DNA from: Microbacterium sp. B35-30
GTDB taxonomy: Bacteria; Actinomycetota; Actinomycetes; Actinomycetales; Microbacteriaceae
Length of the DNA stretch: 64,000 nt
Direction: 5' to 3'
NCBI RefSeq assembly: GCF_010634855.1
Contig: NZ_MWLQ01000017.1
Span: forward strand, 62,001-126,000
The translations under genes and the position numbers were made by a program. The notes under the pieces were generated by a model. It was not told the DNA's origin, searched no databases, and worked only from the letters and a program-made list of their open reading frames with translations. This document shows, piece after piece, positions 35,664 through 45,771 of this stretch (its first letter is position 1; each line of letters opens with the position of its first letter).

Positions 35664-38643
35664 TGACTTCGCCTCCCGTGATCTCGAACCAATCCGCGAG
35701 GACAGACTCGAGCATCTCGTCCACATCCGCGGCTGTACCGCCACTGTTCTCAGCCTGCCGCAGTCCAGCCGCAACCCATCGCGCACTGAATTCGAGATAG
35801 TCGGCAATCGCCTGAAGGTCGGCTCCCGCGTTCGTACCGACGAGCCTCGCGAGATTCAAGCCTGAAGCGGATGCGGCAGTAGTGAGCAATTTCTCAACCT
35901 CGCCCACAGACTTCGAGTCAAGGGTTCGCGCCGCGTCGTTCCGCGCCGTCAGACCCGCGAGGTCGTTGACCATCACGAGACCTTCTGTTTGTCCGTCACG
36001 AACCGCAGCAGCGATGGCGTCGATCGTGTCGGTGAACGATCCGTGAGGCAGGTGGATACGCACGCGGTCAAGAAGGGACTGCCAATGGGCTAGTTGGCGG
36101 CTGCCGAGACGGGTGAGCGCCTTGAGTTTCTGCTCAGACTCGCGACACCAGTCGGGGACGTCGTATTCAGAATCACCGAGCGCCAGTTTCTCCGCCTTGC
36201 GGGCGATGGCGGCGAAGCGGGTGAAGTCGATGGCGTGTACCGCACCGGTACCCTGCGCCGCACCGACGCCACTGAGGAGTCGCTCGATGACTGCCGATCT
36301 CGATGCGACATACGCCTGATAGGCGCTGGCCCACTCGACCGAGCGGGAGGCGACATCGGCCCGGGGGGCAGCGTCTCTCCAAAGTGACATGGACACGCGG
36401 TCGAGATCCGACTTCGGCGGAACAATCCCGCAAGCCAACGCCCCACGGATAAGCGATGCGGTCGCTCCAACCAGTTCGGCCTCTGACACACGCAGTTCTG
36501 CGAGTATCCGTTCTTTGGCCGCACCCACGGCCGGGGCGACGAGGCCGTCCAATCGTGGCAGCGCATCGCCAGCCCGCTCGGGGAAGCCCTCCATCATCAG
36601 CACGAGACCTTTGAACGTGACGGCCATTCGCGCTGAACGCTCCAGGCGGATGAGCGGCGCCGACCCAAGCGCCAAATTCTCGTTCGCACCGTCGATCGAC
36701 ACGCTGCGCGCACCAACCGGCACCGCCTTCGTGACCGTGACGGTGTCCGGTTCTTTGATGACGGGGTCGAGCCAGTCGATCCGAGCCAGCAGGGCCTCGC
36801 GGATCACGGTTCGGAGATCATTTGCAAGGCTCTGGAGTAGCGGCTTTCCTTCGGACCAAGCGTCGATCAAGTCGAGTTTGCTCTGGACAGACCGCGGGAG
36901 ACCGTCGACGGAGCGATTCGGCCGCGGAGTAGACTCATCCCCGCGCGGTCGATCCGCTGCGTCCGGCGCGTAGATCGACGGGGACACTGGCGGGTGCGAG
37001 AACGCTTCGAGAATCCCGTGCGAGATCGGTTGAGTGCCGACGCTCCCCCAGAACGTCACAAGCGCTTCGAGTCGCCCGGCCTGGTCGTCCGCGAGAGATC
37101 CTTCGATGTGCTCGCGGATGTGGATCGGCAGACGTGTAAGTCGCATCTCCGCCGACTCCTCAGCGAGGAAGTTCGAAGGCGGGAACTCTCCATTCCGAAT
37201 GGTCGAGACGTTATCCGTAAGGGCATTCCGAACTGCACGGGACAGCACCTTGCGGGGGTTGAAGTACGCGTGGTCGAGCCCGGGATCCCTCTCCGCGCAA
37301 GCCCGAACCGCCCGAAGAACTGCGGGTTTGTTGTACGGATATAGCCCGTAGCCCTGCCGGGAGGTCCCGAAAGTGTCGTGGCAGGAGGTCTGGAACTGGC
37401 ACGTGAAACAGGCGTTTGGAACGTTCGGCGACTCTGCTTCGAGGGTCGCCTTGCCGACTCGCGCTGCGTTGAGGTAGCGCCCCACAAAGTCGACGAGGTC
37501 GTCCTCGCCTTCACTACTTCCATCCAACTCAACGTCGACCGCATAGATCGGCGACGTCGCCTCAGACCGGCGTCTGAAGGTCTCCGGCAATGACTCTCGG
37601 TAGTAGCCCGGGGTGACCGCCATCATCGTGCGAACCGTCGCGTACCGCTCGACGCCCTGAACAACGCCGACCTCGATCATCGCGTCGAGGAGGTCGCGTC
37701 TCACGCCCTGAATCAGAGCGACGTCCTCGACCAGGAGAATGATCTCGTCGCCGACCAGCTTTTCGCGGATCTTCTTGAAGGCTTGTCCGATGTCACCTAC
37801 TGCGAGACTCGCTGCCTTCATCACTGCGATGTCGAGATTCTCATTTATTAGACGTGCGGCTTCGGCTTGCATTGCCGGTTGCGCGATCATCCGACGGAAG
37901 AGTTTCTGGGTCGCGGCGGCCGCTTCTTGAACGTTCGCATAGTCGCCGATGTCGGTTGGCAACTCGGCCGCCGTGAACTCCAACGGAACGTCGCCTTCAT
38001 CTGCGTCCCTGCCACGGAGCGCGTGCTCCGCGCGACGGCGAATGAATGATCCATCTCTCAAGAGATGCTGTTCGAAAAGGGGATCCGTGAAGAACAGCCG
38101 AAGTCCGTTCTCCCCTACCAAAGCCCTCCCGTAAGCGCTGTCGGCATCAGCAGTGCGTAGTGCTTCGGCGAGTTCCGCGAGCAGCTTGTGCTCCATCTCG
38201 TCGAGGGTCATCCCACTCCCGAGACTCGACACCTTTCGCCGGAGCTCCTCGAACTCAGGATCCCGCTGACCGACGAGAAGTGCCTCGACGACGTCCTTGA
38301 GGCTCGTCTCGGTTTTCTGGAGGTAGACAACGTGTCGCCTTGGCGTGCGCGGGATAGTGGCGTTGACCCACCGGACAAGGTGGGATTTGCCGGCTCCGGA
38401 CTCCCCGATAACCGTTGCCACAAGCACACCGTTGTTGGGCGCAGCCCCGAGAAACTCTTCAAGTACCTGCTTCTCGCTGACGAGTTCGGAAGCTTGGTGT
38501 CCTCCATGACCACCTCGCCTTGTGATTCGGAGCGGTGCGTGAGTTGCCAGAAGGACCTGATCAGACGGAACGGCGGCCTCGGTGGGAATTGTGGAGATGA
38601 CATCTTCCGGCGTCCAGCAGACGTAGTTGATCTGTGCGCTCAT
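35656..38643 (-). CDS. dpdH: DpdH, AAA-type ATPase
   Basis: 995 aa. Walker A is GESGAGKS (80-87), preceded by TVI. The Walker B-like strand is EIILLVEDVAL near residue 300. CFTCQFQTSCHDTFG near 425 is a cysteine cluster (three Cys) that could bind metal. The C-terminal half is long and helical. This matches DpdH, the large STAND/AAA-like ATPase of the dpd restriction set. It begins five bases after the dpdG stop. Confidence 0.82.
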   Translation of the reverse strand: MSAQINYVCWTPEDVISTIPTEAAVPSDQVLLATHAPLRITRRGGHGGHQASELVSEKQVLEEFLGAAPNNGVLVATVIGESGAGKSHLVRWVNATIPRTPRRHVVYLQKTETSLKDVVEALLVGQRDPEFEELRRKVSSLGSGMTLDEMEHKLLAELAEALRTADADSAYGRALVGENGLRLFFTDPLFEQHLLRDGSFIRRRAEHALRGRDADEGDVPLEFTAAELPTDIGDYANVQEAAAATQKLFRRMIAQPAMQAEAARLINENLDIAVMKAASLAVGDIGQAFKKIREKLVGDEIILLVEDVALIQGVRRDLLDAMIEVGVVQGVERYATVRTMMAVTPGYYRESLPETFRRRSEATSPIYAVDVELDGSSEGEDDLVDFVGRYLNAARVGKATLEAESPNVPNACFTCQFQTSCHDTFGTSRQGYGLYPYNKPAVLRAVRACAERDPGLDHAYFNPRKVLSRAVRNALTDNVSTIRNGEFPPSNFLAEESAEMRLTRLPIHIREHIEGSLADDQAGRLEALVTFWGSVGTQPISHGILEAFSHPPVSPSIYAPDAADRPRGDESTPRPNRSVDGLPRSVQSKLDLIDAWSEGKPLLQSLANDLRTVIREALLARIDWLDPVIKEPDTVTVTKAVPVGARSVSIDGANENLALGSAPLIRLERSARMAVTFKGLVLMMEGFPERAGDALPRLDGLVAPAVGAAKERILAELRVSEAELVGATASLIRGALACGIVPPKSDLDRVSMSLWRDAAPRADVASRSVEWASAYQAYVASRSAVIERLLSGVGAAQGTGAVHAIDFTRFAAIARKAEKLALGDSEYDVPDWCRESEQKLKALTRLGSRQLAHWQSLLDRVRIHLPHGSFTDTIDAIAAAVRDGQTEGLVMVNDLAGLTARNDAARTLDSKSVGEVEKLLTTAASASGLNLARLVGTNAGADLQAIADYLEFSARWVAAGLRQAENSGGTAADVDEMLESVLADWFEITGGEVSE

Positions 38644-38648
38644 TCTCG

Positions 38649-39500
38649 TTATCCCTTGACTGCCACTGTCGAGACGTAGCGGTTATGGCCGAAGTCCTGC
38701 GCATCGGGTAGTGCCATGACCCCCGACGGGTCAGATTGATAGGCCATGGTCAAAACGCCCCGCTGTTCGGCGCTCGACAGGGCTAGACCGAGCACGCGCA
38801 GGCTGGAGTCGTCGTCCACTGGCATGCCCTCATACGTAGCGCTCGGGTGACCAGGCAGCACCGGCAACTCGGTGCGCAAGAAACTCAGCAACTGTCCGAT
38901 GGGGAGTTGTTGATCACGTGGAAGGGGGTCACCAAAAGGTGCGCGAATCGCATCGATGAGGGCCTCAGTCGGATCGGGAACAATCTTTGCCCCCCGGTTT
39001 GCGTTCTTGGACAGTGCTCCCAACGCCGGCCGACTGAAACCCAAAGCCTGGCTCCACAGCCGAAATCCATTCCAGCGGGTGTCGTTCACGAACGGATTTG
39101 CCGTCGCCTCCGTCTGCACCGTGTCGTAGTCGAGTGGAAGCATCGGGGCCTGTCTCATCAGCCATATGAGTCCGGCGCGGAGGTCAGGCGCGCCAACGAA
39201 GTCAGCACCTTGGTCCAATGGCGCGACGACGGCACGTCGACGAAGGACACGCAGGAACTGAGAGGCACTGCCAATGGGCTCCGCCGAAAGGGCGCCGTCG
39301 TCGTCTTGCTCCACCAAGCGGAAGTCGCGCAATCCAGATAGGGCCCGCTTGCCATGCTGCGTTTGCGAGGCGAGACCCTCCGGCGCGACCATCGCAATGA
39401 CATCGTCGGGGCCGAGTCCTGGCGAGTTCATAATCACCTGGTATGTCAACCACATGGTTTGTGGCAGGCAGAGCGCTGGGCTCGGGTTTAGGACGTCCAC
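38649..39500 (-). CDS. dpdG: DpdG, restriction-side accessory protein
   Basis: 283 aa from GTG 39500, directly after the dpdF stop. The N-terminal about 90 residues look like a winged-helix domain (MWLTYQVIMNSPGLGPDDVI, then ALSGLRDFRLVEQDDDGAL with a wing). The rest is helical with PIGQLLSFLRTELPVLP. No enzyme motif is visible. Identity follows from its place between dpdF and dpdH and from its size. Confidence 0.72.
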   Translation of the reverse strand: MDVLNPSPALCLPQTMWLTYQVIMNSPGLGPDDVIAMVAPEGLASQTQHGKRALSGLRDFRLVEQDDDGALSAEPIGSASQFLRVLRRRAVVAPLDQGADFVGAPDLRAGLIWLMRQAPMLPLDYDTVQTEATANPFVNDTRWNGFRLWSQALGFSRPALGALSKNANRGAKIVPDPTEALIDAIRAPFGDPLPRDQQLPIGQLLSFLRTELPVLPGHPSATYEGMPVDDDSSLRVLGLALSSAEQRGVLTMAYQSDPSGVMALPDAQDFGHNRYVSTVAVKG

Positions 39501-39501
39501 G

Positions 39502-42051
39502 TCAAAGTTCCTTCATGAGTGCGCGTGCGGAGATCGAGTCTTGCGCGTCACGGCGCGGCCAGCCTGGCCGGTCCGGGTTGGGGGTGTCCTTTGGCCCCAC
39601 GATGTAAGACACGTCTCCCAAGCTATTGCGATCCAGCGCCTCGCCCGGAATATGGGACTCCTCAAGGATGAAGGCGACAGGTCCTGAGTACGACTGTGCC
39701 AGAGGAGCCACGGAGGTTGGGTCATCCAGCACTATCGGCGTGTGTGCCGCGGCGCGCTGCAGTCGCAGAGCAGCCTGCGCGCTCAACCCGGCGAAGACGT
39801 GAACGCGGCGTTGCGCCATCCGCACCATAAGTGGTTCGACGTCTTCCCCGTCGTCATACCAGACGAACAGCGTCGCGCTTTCTCCGCGCCACCTTGCCAA
39901 CGGATCCGGCACCGGCCCCGGCTCAGGCAGGCTCGGAACGGGTTCCGGTGGATTTGGTGGCGCCGACGACGGATCACGTCGGCAGGACGGGCAACCCCTG
40001 CACGCCGACTGCGTGATGAGCTGGCCGCCCCGGTGTGAGACTCGATAGTGCTTTGCAATGCGTCGACCGACGCACTCTGCGCCCGTCGCGAGTCCCAGCG
40101 ATGACGACAAGGCGTGACGTTGCGCCTCTCTCACCTGGTCGCGCACCTTTCCCATCGCTGAGGTCCACCCGCTGCGACTGAGGTACTCGCCGTTCTTCAA
40201 CTCAAACTCGATGTAGTCCTCGACCTCGTCGAAGAACTTTGCGCGCGCCTCCTCCACCTCGTCCGATGAGGCGAGCGGATCTGGCGTGAACTGGGGCACC
40301 CGTAGTTCAATGATGCCCGCTTGAGCCATGAGGGTGAGGGTCCTTACGTTCCATGCCGCGCTGCGCCCGTAGCCCTTGTCAAGGTGTTCCGGGAGTGAAC
40401 TCTTTCGCACCCGAAATCGAAGACCACTAAGCGCCACACCGCCGCGACGAAGCTGCTCCCATCGCGTCCAGCCCACCTCGTCACCAATCATCGTGACGTC
40501 ACTCAGTCGTTCAGCAAGTCGGCGGTCACCTGGCCCGATAGAGAGGTACGCAATAGAGGGCCTTCCATCGCGCCCCGAACGACCCACTTCTTGGTAATAG
40601 CGGTCAATCGTCTCGGGGAGGCAGGCATGGATCACGGTGCGCACGTTGGGCATGTCAAGCCCAAGGCCAAACGCGGACGTTCCGACAACAATGTCGTACC
40701 CAGTCGCGTCGCCGCCCGAGCTACGCCACTGCTCCATAACCGTTCGACGCTGTTCATCAGACGACTTACCGGTCACAGCACCGACCCGACTGAAGCCAGC
40801 CTCATTCAACCGCCGAACCCATGCGGTCGCATCCTCGACCTTGGTGACGTAGAGAATCAGTGGGCGCGGAAGGCAACTGACCGCTTTGAGAACCGCTGCG
40901 ACGCGCGAGTCTTCCTCAGCATGCGAGTCGATGAAGTATGCCGGCTCGGTACGGATCTCAGACCCCCACACCAATTGGGCACGCGCCTCCCCCACGGAGA
41001 AGAGCGTCGTCAGGAGGTCGACCGGACGCTGAGCGAGGGTTGCACTCAAGAGGAGGACCGATGGCTTGCGTCCTTGGGGAGCGTTATCGTACGCATCTCG
41101 AATCAAGCCGGGCATGGTCTGGAACTCCGGTCGGAAGTCGGTACCCCATTGATCGACGAGGTGAGCTTCATCAATCACGACTTGCTGAAGCATCCCCGCC
41201 TCAGCGCAGGCGAGCATCGCCGGCGCGAGTCCGGATACGAACGCTTCGGGAGATGTATATAGGAGCCTCTGACTCCCGGATCGTACCGCCTCGCGCAACT
41301 GAGCCTTGGTGTCGGCGTCGAGCGAACCGACATAGGCGTACCGACCGAGCGGGCTGAGTTGAATTCCCCGATCCCGTGCCATCTCGTGGGTCCGGCGCTC
41401 CATGTCTAGAGCAAGAACGACCGTCGGAACGACAATGACAGTGACCCCACTTGTCGACAGGAGAACCCTGCTCCAAGCGACGGCCGTCTTGCCGCGGCCA
41501 GTGGGAAGACAAATGACCAGAGAGCCTTCGTCATTGAGCACGGCCGCTCGGGCGGCCTGCCTTTGCGGCTCACCGCGATACGTCGGATAGTGGTGGGCTT
41601 CCTTCCAGAACGGATCCGCTTCGATAACGCGCAGTTCGTCGGGTTCGACGTCCCGGTAGACGTCTCGGACCTGTTGACGCGCTGCCTCTCGGCCGACATC
41701 GCCCCCTTCGGAAGTTGCGGGAGGCTCCCAATCCAATGCCCGGACGGACAGACGTCCATCCGCCAGTCTCGTGGCTTGACATTCGAGGTCTTCCCATTGC
41801 GCTGCGGTGGGCCATGGTCGGGAGTCTGGCAGGGCGAGAGCGCGATCTCCGCCATACGTCTCTTGAGCCGTGAGAAGCACCTGTCGAATGAGCGCTGCCA
41901 CATCGCGCCATGCCGACTTGCCCGCCTCCAAACCCCTCAGTGCGTCGAGCAGGCGCCGACAGGCATCCGAGACGTCTCGCCCGATGGTCGATACGGCTTC
42001 GGGCCACCGATCAAGCGCGGACTGGGTGGTCGAAATGTCATCCCTCGACAT
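39502..42051 (-). CDS. dpdF: DpdF, RecQ-like helicase
   Basis: 849 aa. Walker A is PTGRGKT (183-189), DEAH at 294-297 (VVIDEAHLVDQWG, the RecQ-like aromatic loop), and motif VI QEVGRSGRDGR near residue 490. Downstream CRGCPSCRRDP forms a likely zinc site, followed by a Pro-rich linker. It overlaps dpdE by 14 nt. As a 3'-5' type helicase it would act with DpdE and DpdJ on unmodified DNA. Confidence 0.87.
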   Translation of the reverse strand: MSRDDISTTQSALDRWPEAVSTIGRDVSDACRRLLDALRGLEAGKSAWRDVAALIRQVLLTAQETYGGDRALALPDSRPWPTAAQWEDLECQATRLADGRLSVRALDWEPPATSEGGDVGREAARQQVRDVYRDVEPDELRVIEADPFWKEAHHYPTYRGEPQRQAARAAVLNDEGSLVICLPTGRGKTAVAWSRVLLSTSGVTVIVVPTVVLALDMERRTHEMARDRGIQLSPLGRYAYVGSLDADTKAQLREAVRSGSQRLLYTSPEAFVSGLAPAMLACAEAGMLQQVVIDEAHLVDQWGTDFRPEFQTMPGLIRDAYDNAPQGRKPSVLLLSATLAQRPVDLLTTLFSVGEARAQLVWGSEIRTEPAYFIDSHAEEDSRVAAVLKAVSCLPRPLILYVTKVEDATAWVRRLNEAGFSRVGAVTGKSSDEQRRTVMEQWRSSGGDATGYDIVVGTSAFGLGLDMPNVRTVIHACLPETIDRYYQEVGRSGRDGRPSIAYLSIGPGDRRLAERLSDVTMIGDEVGWTRWEQLRRGGVALSGLRFRVRKSSLPEHLDKGYGRSAAWNVRTLTLMAQAGIIELRVPQFTPDPLASSDEVEEARAKFFDEVEDYIEFELKNGEYLSRSGWTSAMGKVRDQVREAQRHALSSSLGLATGAECVGRRIAKHYRVSHRGGQLITQSACRGCPSCRRDPSSAPPNPPEPVPSLPEPGPVPDPLARWRGESATLFVWYDDGEDVEPLMVRMAQRRVHVFAGLSAQAALRLQRAAAHTPIVLDDPTSVAPLAQSYSGPVAFILEESHIPGEALDRNSLGDVSYIVGPKDTPNPDRPGWPRRDAQDSISARALMKEL

Positions 42052-45000
42052 ATGCCCTCCATGGCTGCGCCGAGACCACGACGCACGTCACGCCGCTCAA
42101 TCGAATGACGGGATTGTTGACTCCGGCTTCGAGTGCTCCCCCGATCGCAACCTCAAACTCGAGTGCGGAAGGATCACCTACCAGCCCCGTGGCTCGCGCC
42201 CGAGCTCGACTCTGCGCGATAACTACCTCAGTCTCGCGTCGCACCTTCCGCGCAGCCTGCTCAGACACCTCGACGACGTCCGCAAGGATGCCGACGTGGC
42301 GACGCGCTGCCTCGAAGCACGCCGTCGCGTTGGGGGCGAGATTCTGTTCGCCGCCGAGAATCGAATGAAGAGCCGGAATCCTTTGATGATTCAGATTCTG
42401 GTCCGGCCCCTTCTCAAAGGGGCGGTCCAAGTAGGCGGCGAAGTTGGCGCTCGTTACGGGTTCTCGGTTGTGGACCGGGACCCAGACTCGCCGGCGCTGC
42501 GGAGGGAACGCGGCATCCGCCCGCCGACGCGCGACCGGTTCGGCGATGGCGTCACTCTCCAGGACCTGGATTATCGGATCGAGATCCGCTTCGATGAGGA
42601 AGTCGAAACCGAAGAACGTGAACGGGTCGTTCGGCCAACGCGGATCGAGCCGCCACATCGCGACCGCCTGTCCACGGTCATCGAGATTGAGAAGACTTTC
42701 GATGCCGTCGATGAACGGATTGCCCCTACGGAAGAGTCTTTCGCGGGGACGCAAAAGCCATCGGTCGAAGGAGCCCGTCCGCGCCGCATCGACAGACATC
42801 AACCTCGCAAGCAGACGCGGGCTGAACAACGGTTGCTCCATGGCGTCGCGACCAAAGGTGAGGGCTCCGCCCTTGTCGCGCGACGCCGTCAGCCGGAAGC
42901 CTTCGGCGCCCGTGACCAACCGGAGGTAAGCATCCTCGAGGCCGCGGGGACTCTCCTCGTAGCGAGCGATCGACGCCGCGATCGACTCACCCTCGGAGTG
43001 CGTACCGAAACTCGACTCCAGCGCATCCAATTCATTGATTCGACTCCGCTCCTTTCGAAGTTGATCCCGGATCCCCTCGGTGCGTTCGAGGAAGGCCTCA
43101 ACTCCGTCCGTCGCGCAGACCATCCATGCTTCGAGCGCAATCTCGTCCGCTGCCTCCTGGAGTGCGGAGATGGAATCGCTGAAGATCTCGAACCCCGTTG
43201 CGAGAAGCCGTAGCCAAGAGTCGAGGATCTCGCCACGCTCACCCGGGACCACGACGTACTGCTGGGCGGCAGCGTTGTCGCCATAGCGATCAACACGACC
43301 AATCCGCTGCTCAAGCGCATTCGGGCTCCATGGCAGTCGCGCGTGGAAGACGACGGCCGCGTCCTGAAAGTTCTTCCCGACCTCACCGCTTTCATCGACG
43401 ACCAGCAGGCCGCCCGAGGTCCGCCATGCACCCATTGAGTGTTCCCGTTGGGCCTCGGATTGTTCGCGGAGGTGCGCGTGCACAGGGGATGCGAAGTCAG
43501 GAGCATTGCGAGCTGCCGCGACGAGTTTCTTGCCCAAGGATCCGCGGCCGCAGAAGACCAGGGTGCGATCGGACGGGTTCAGGCGGGCGATGAGGGCGCC
43601 GACGAGGGCTTGGAGACCGTCGGAACTACTCAGGTCCCTGAGTTGGGTCAGAACCTGCGATTCGAATTCGTGGATGGGCGCAGCATCGAGTACCGAGCGC
43701 TCTGCCGGGTCCAGCACAGAGTCATCAGCGCCCGCGCCCGAGCGATACTCCAGAATCTCGATGAGATCATCGACAGGCCCACCAACGCGCGAAGCCAGCA
43801 CCCCCAGCACCTGGCCATACCGTGCCGCGTCAATGTTGTGGTCAAGGATTGCGGCGGCGCAGCCTGCCGCCCACGCCGCAACAGCGCGCGCGCCGGCCTC
43901 GTCCTCCACGCTTGCCTCGAGACGGATAGCCTTCGGGCGTGTCCGGCCGGTGAATTCGAACGGCGTCAGCAATCCGTCATCGTCCAACTTCTGGCGAGCG
44001 ATCTCGTGACGTCGATTGCGAATCACTCGGTGGTGAAGTCGATAAGTCTCTGAGATGTGAGTGCGGACTGCCTCTACGGCGGTGCGGAGCGCTTCCTCAT
44101 CGACCTGTGGGGTCTCGCCCCTGGTTCCGAAGACGGCCATCGTACGGGACATGGCTTCCTGGAGGACCTCGTCTTCGGGAATCAGCGAGCGGATCTCGTC
44201 GAACTGAAGCTCGAGCAACTCAGGGTTGTCGGGGTCCGGGTCCGGATCTAGGCCGAAGACCGCGAAAGCGAGCTCACGCCGTGCTGAGAGCAACCGTTGG
44301 AACTGGTCTCGCTCCTCCCACCGGAACAACTGCGGGTCGAGCAAGTGCAGTAGGGCGAGGTGCGTAGTGGCGCTACGAGCGAACGGAGTCGCGGAGAGCA
44401 TAAGCACTCGAGGTGCAGCGTGTGCGACCGCCGCCAGTTCAGCGTATGGCGACGAGTCCGGCGAGTTTGTCTTCGCCAGGAGGTGCGCCTCGTCGACCAC
44501 CAGAAGGTCAACGTCTCCAAGATCGCGCCAGCTCGAAACTTCGGAGTGACCCAAGATCTCGTACGGCGACCCGCCGGGCCCGATGGGAAAGTCATCGAGG
44601 TGGAACTTGTCTCGGAGTTCGGAGCGCCACTGCGCGATCAGCGCGTCTGGCACGATCACGCCGATGCGTCGCCCAGGTTGGTCGATGAGCAACTGCCGCA
44701 TGACAAGGCCGGCTTGGATGGTCTTGCCCATGCCAACTTCGTCCGCAAGCAAGTAGCGCTGAACGGGATCACGGATGATGCGAAGTGCGGCGCTGACCTG
44801 GTGAGCGTGAATCCGAACGCCGGCGGACATGATCCCCGTTGCAGAGGCCGTCGCGGCGCGCTCCTCCAGTAGGAGTCGTCGAACGGGTTCGCGGGCGTCC
44901 CGATAACGCGGTGTCTCATTGGCTCCGCTGAGCAATACCTGCAGCGGATCGCGGGGCGCTTTGTCCCATCGTGTGTAGAGGTTCCACTCGTCGATCTCCA

Positions 45001-45277
45001 CGCGCCCGTCGACGTTCGGAACCTTGATGTAGTAGAACCCGTCCTTCGCTCCGATCACTCGACCGGCACGCCAACGCCTTTTCCCATCCTGAAAGAAGAC
45101 ACGCGTCTCCTCCTCCAGTTGGACCCTCCGAACGATCGACACGGTCTTCCACACCGAGTCAGCCCGAGGTTCTGCCGGCGACTCGAAGAAGTCAACCCTG
45201 ATTTGTGAGTCTTCAGCCTGCCCAACCCGGCCAATGCCCGGTGCACCTGCGAAGGTTACGAAACTGCCAACCCTCAC
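42038..45277 (-). CDS. dpdE: DpdE, SNF2-family helicase
   Basis: 1079 aa from GTG 45277 (AGGAGA 6 nt upstream). An N-terminal SH3/Tudor-like stretch (about 1-100) precedes the SNF2 core: Walker A DEVGMGKT (179-186), VVDEAHLL (261-268), MLSATPFARS, and motif VI EQRIGRVDRYGD near 650. It resembles RapA/DrmD-like SNF2 proteins. It is the first gene of the eight-gene restriction operon and so shows where the promoter must lie (45278-45400, no clear boxes seen). Confidence 0.87.
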   Translation of the reverse strand: MRVGSFVTFAGAPGIGRVGQAEDSQIRVDFFESPAEPRADSVWKTVSIVRRVQLEEETRVFFQDGKRRWRAGRVIGAKDGFYYIKVPNVDGRVEIDEWNLYTRWDKAPRDPLQVLLSGANETPRYRDAREPVRRLLLEERAATASATGIMSAGVRIHAHQVSAALRIIRDPVQRYLLADEVGMGKTIQAGLVMRQLLIDQPGRRIGVIVPDALIAQWRSELRDKFHLDDFPIGPGGSPYEILGHSEVSSWRDLGDVDLLVVDEAHLLAKTNSPDSSPYAELAAVAHAAPRVLMLSATPFARSATTHLALLHLLDPQLFRWEERDQFQRLLSARRELAFAVFGLDPDPDPDNPELLELQFDEIRSLIPEDEVLQEAMSRTMAVFGTRGETPQVDEEALRTAVEAVRTHISETYRLHHRVIRNRRHEIARQKLDDDGLLTPFEFTGRTRPKAIRLEASVEDEAGARAVAAWAAGCAAAILDHNIDAARYGQVLGVLASRVGGPVDDLIEILEYRSGAGADDSVLDPAERSVLDAAPIHEFESQVLTQLRDLSSSDGLQALVGALIARLNPSDRTLVFCGRGSLGKKLVAAARNAPDFASPVHAHLREQSEAQREHSMGAWRTSGGLLVVDESGEVGKNFQDAAVVFHARLPWSPNALEQRIGRVDRYGDNAAAQQYVVVPGERGEILDSWLRLLATGFEIFSDSISALQEAADEIALEAWMVCATDGVEAFLERTEGIRDQLRKERSRINELDALESSFGTHSEGESIAASIARYEESPRGLEDAYLRLVTGAEGFRLTASRDKGGALTFGRDAMEQPLFSPRLLARLMSVDAARTGSFDRWLLRPRERLFRRGNPFIDGIESLLNLDDRGQAVAMWRLDPRWPNDPFTFFGFDFLIEADLDPIIQVLESDAIAEPVARRRADAAFPPQRRRVWVPVHNREPVTSANFAAYLDRPFEKGPDQNLNHQRIPALHSILGGEQNLAPNATACFEAARRHVGILADVVEVSEQAARKVRRETEVVIAQSRARARATGLVGDPSALEFEVAIGGALEAGVNNPVIRLSGVTCVVVSAQPWRAYVEG

Positions 45278-45528
45278 TCAGCATCTCCTAACCCGCGAAA
45301 CGGCAGCTGACCTGCCGGATATCCGCTCCATCGCGCACACCCCGAATCCAACGCTGAACTCTCCCCATCATCGTCCTACATGAGCGCAAGCGCTTCCCCG
45401 ACGCGAGCCTATACAACGGCATCGACGTCCGCCCCTCCGGACTGTGTGCGAGTCCGCATGAACCGGCGCCAATATACGTCCAGCCCCTTTTCCGCAGCGC
45501 GCCGATACCATTAGCGCGGGAGGCACAA

Positions 45529-45771
45529 TTGGCTGGGACCTCGGCGTGGCGGGCCAACGACGTCGTCGAGTACGACGCGATGCGCGAGTCTGCGACTCGA
45601 CTTGCGGCGCTCCTTCTGATGGCTCAATCCGAGGGCTCCGGTGTACCCGTGGAGCTAGTCCGTTTCCGGCACGACGTTCTACACGTGGATGGGCACGATC
45701 GCATCGCGGTGTCTGAACTTGCCGCGCGCATCAGATGCCGCATCGCGGACCTGGAGGAGCCGAAGCCATGA
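45529..45771 (+). CDS. Small partner (putative antitoxin) of the zeta-type toxin
   Basis: 80 aa from TTG 45529 with GGGAGG at a good distance. It is helical and acidic, with no HTH. Its stop overlaps the start of the zeta-type gene as ATGA, the usual antitoxin-toxin arrangement, although the sequence is not obviously an epsilon protein. The 250 nt between dpdE and this gene hold no other convincing gene. Confidence 0.6.
   Translation: MAGTSAWRANDVVEYDAMRESATRLAALLLMAQSEGSGVPVELVRFRHDVLHVDGHDRIAVSELAARIRCRIADLEEPKP

Noticed and set aside
45288-45557. 89-aa minus-strand frame upstream of dpdE
   Set aside because: No ribosome site, no family, and it overlaps the well-supported TTG start at 45529.
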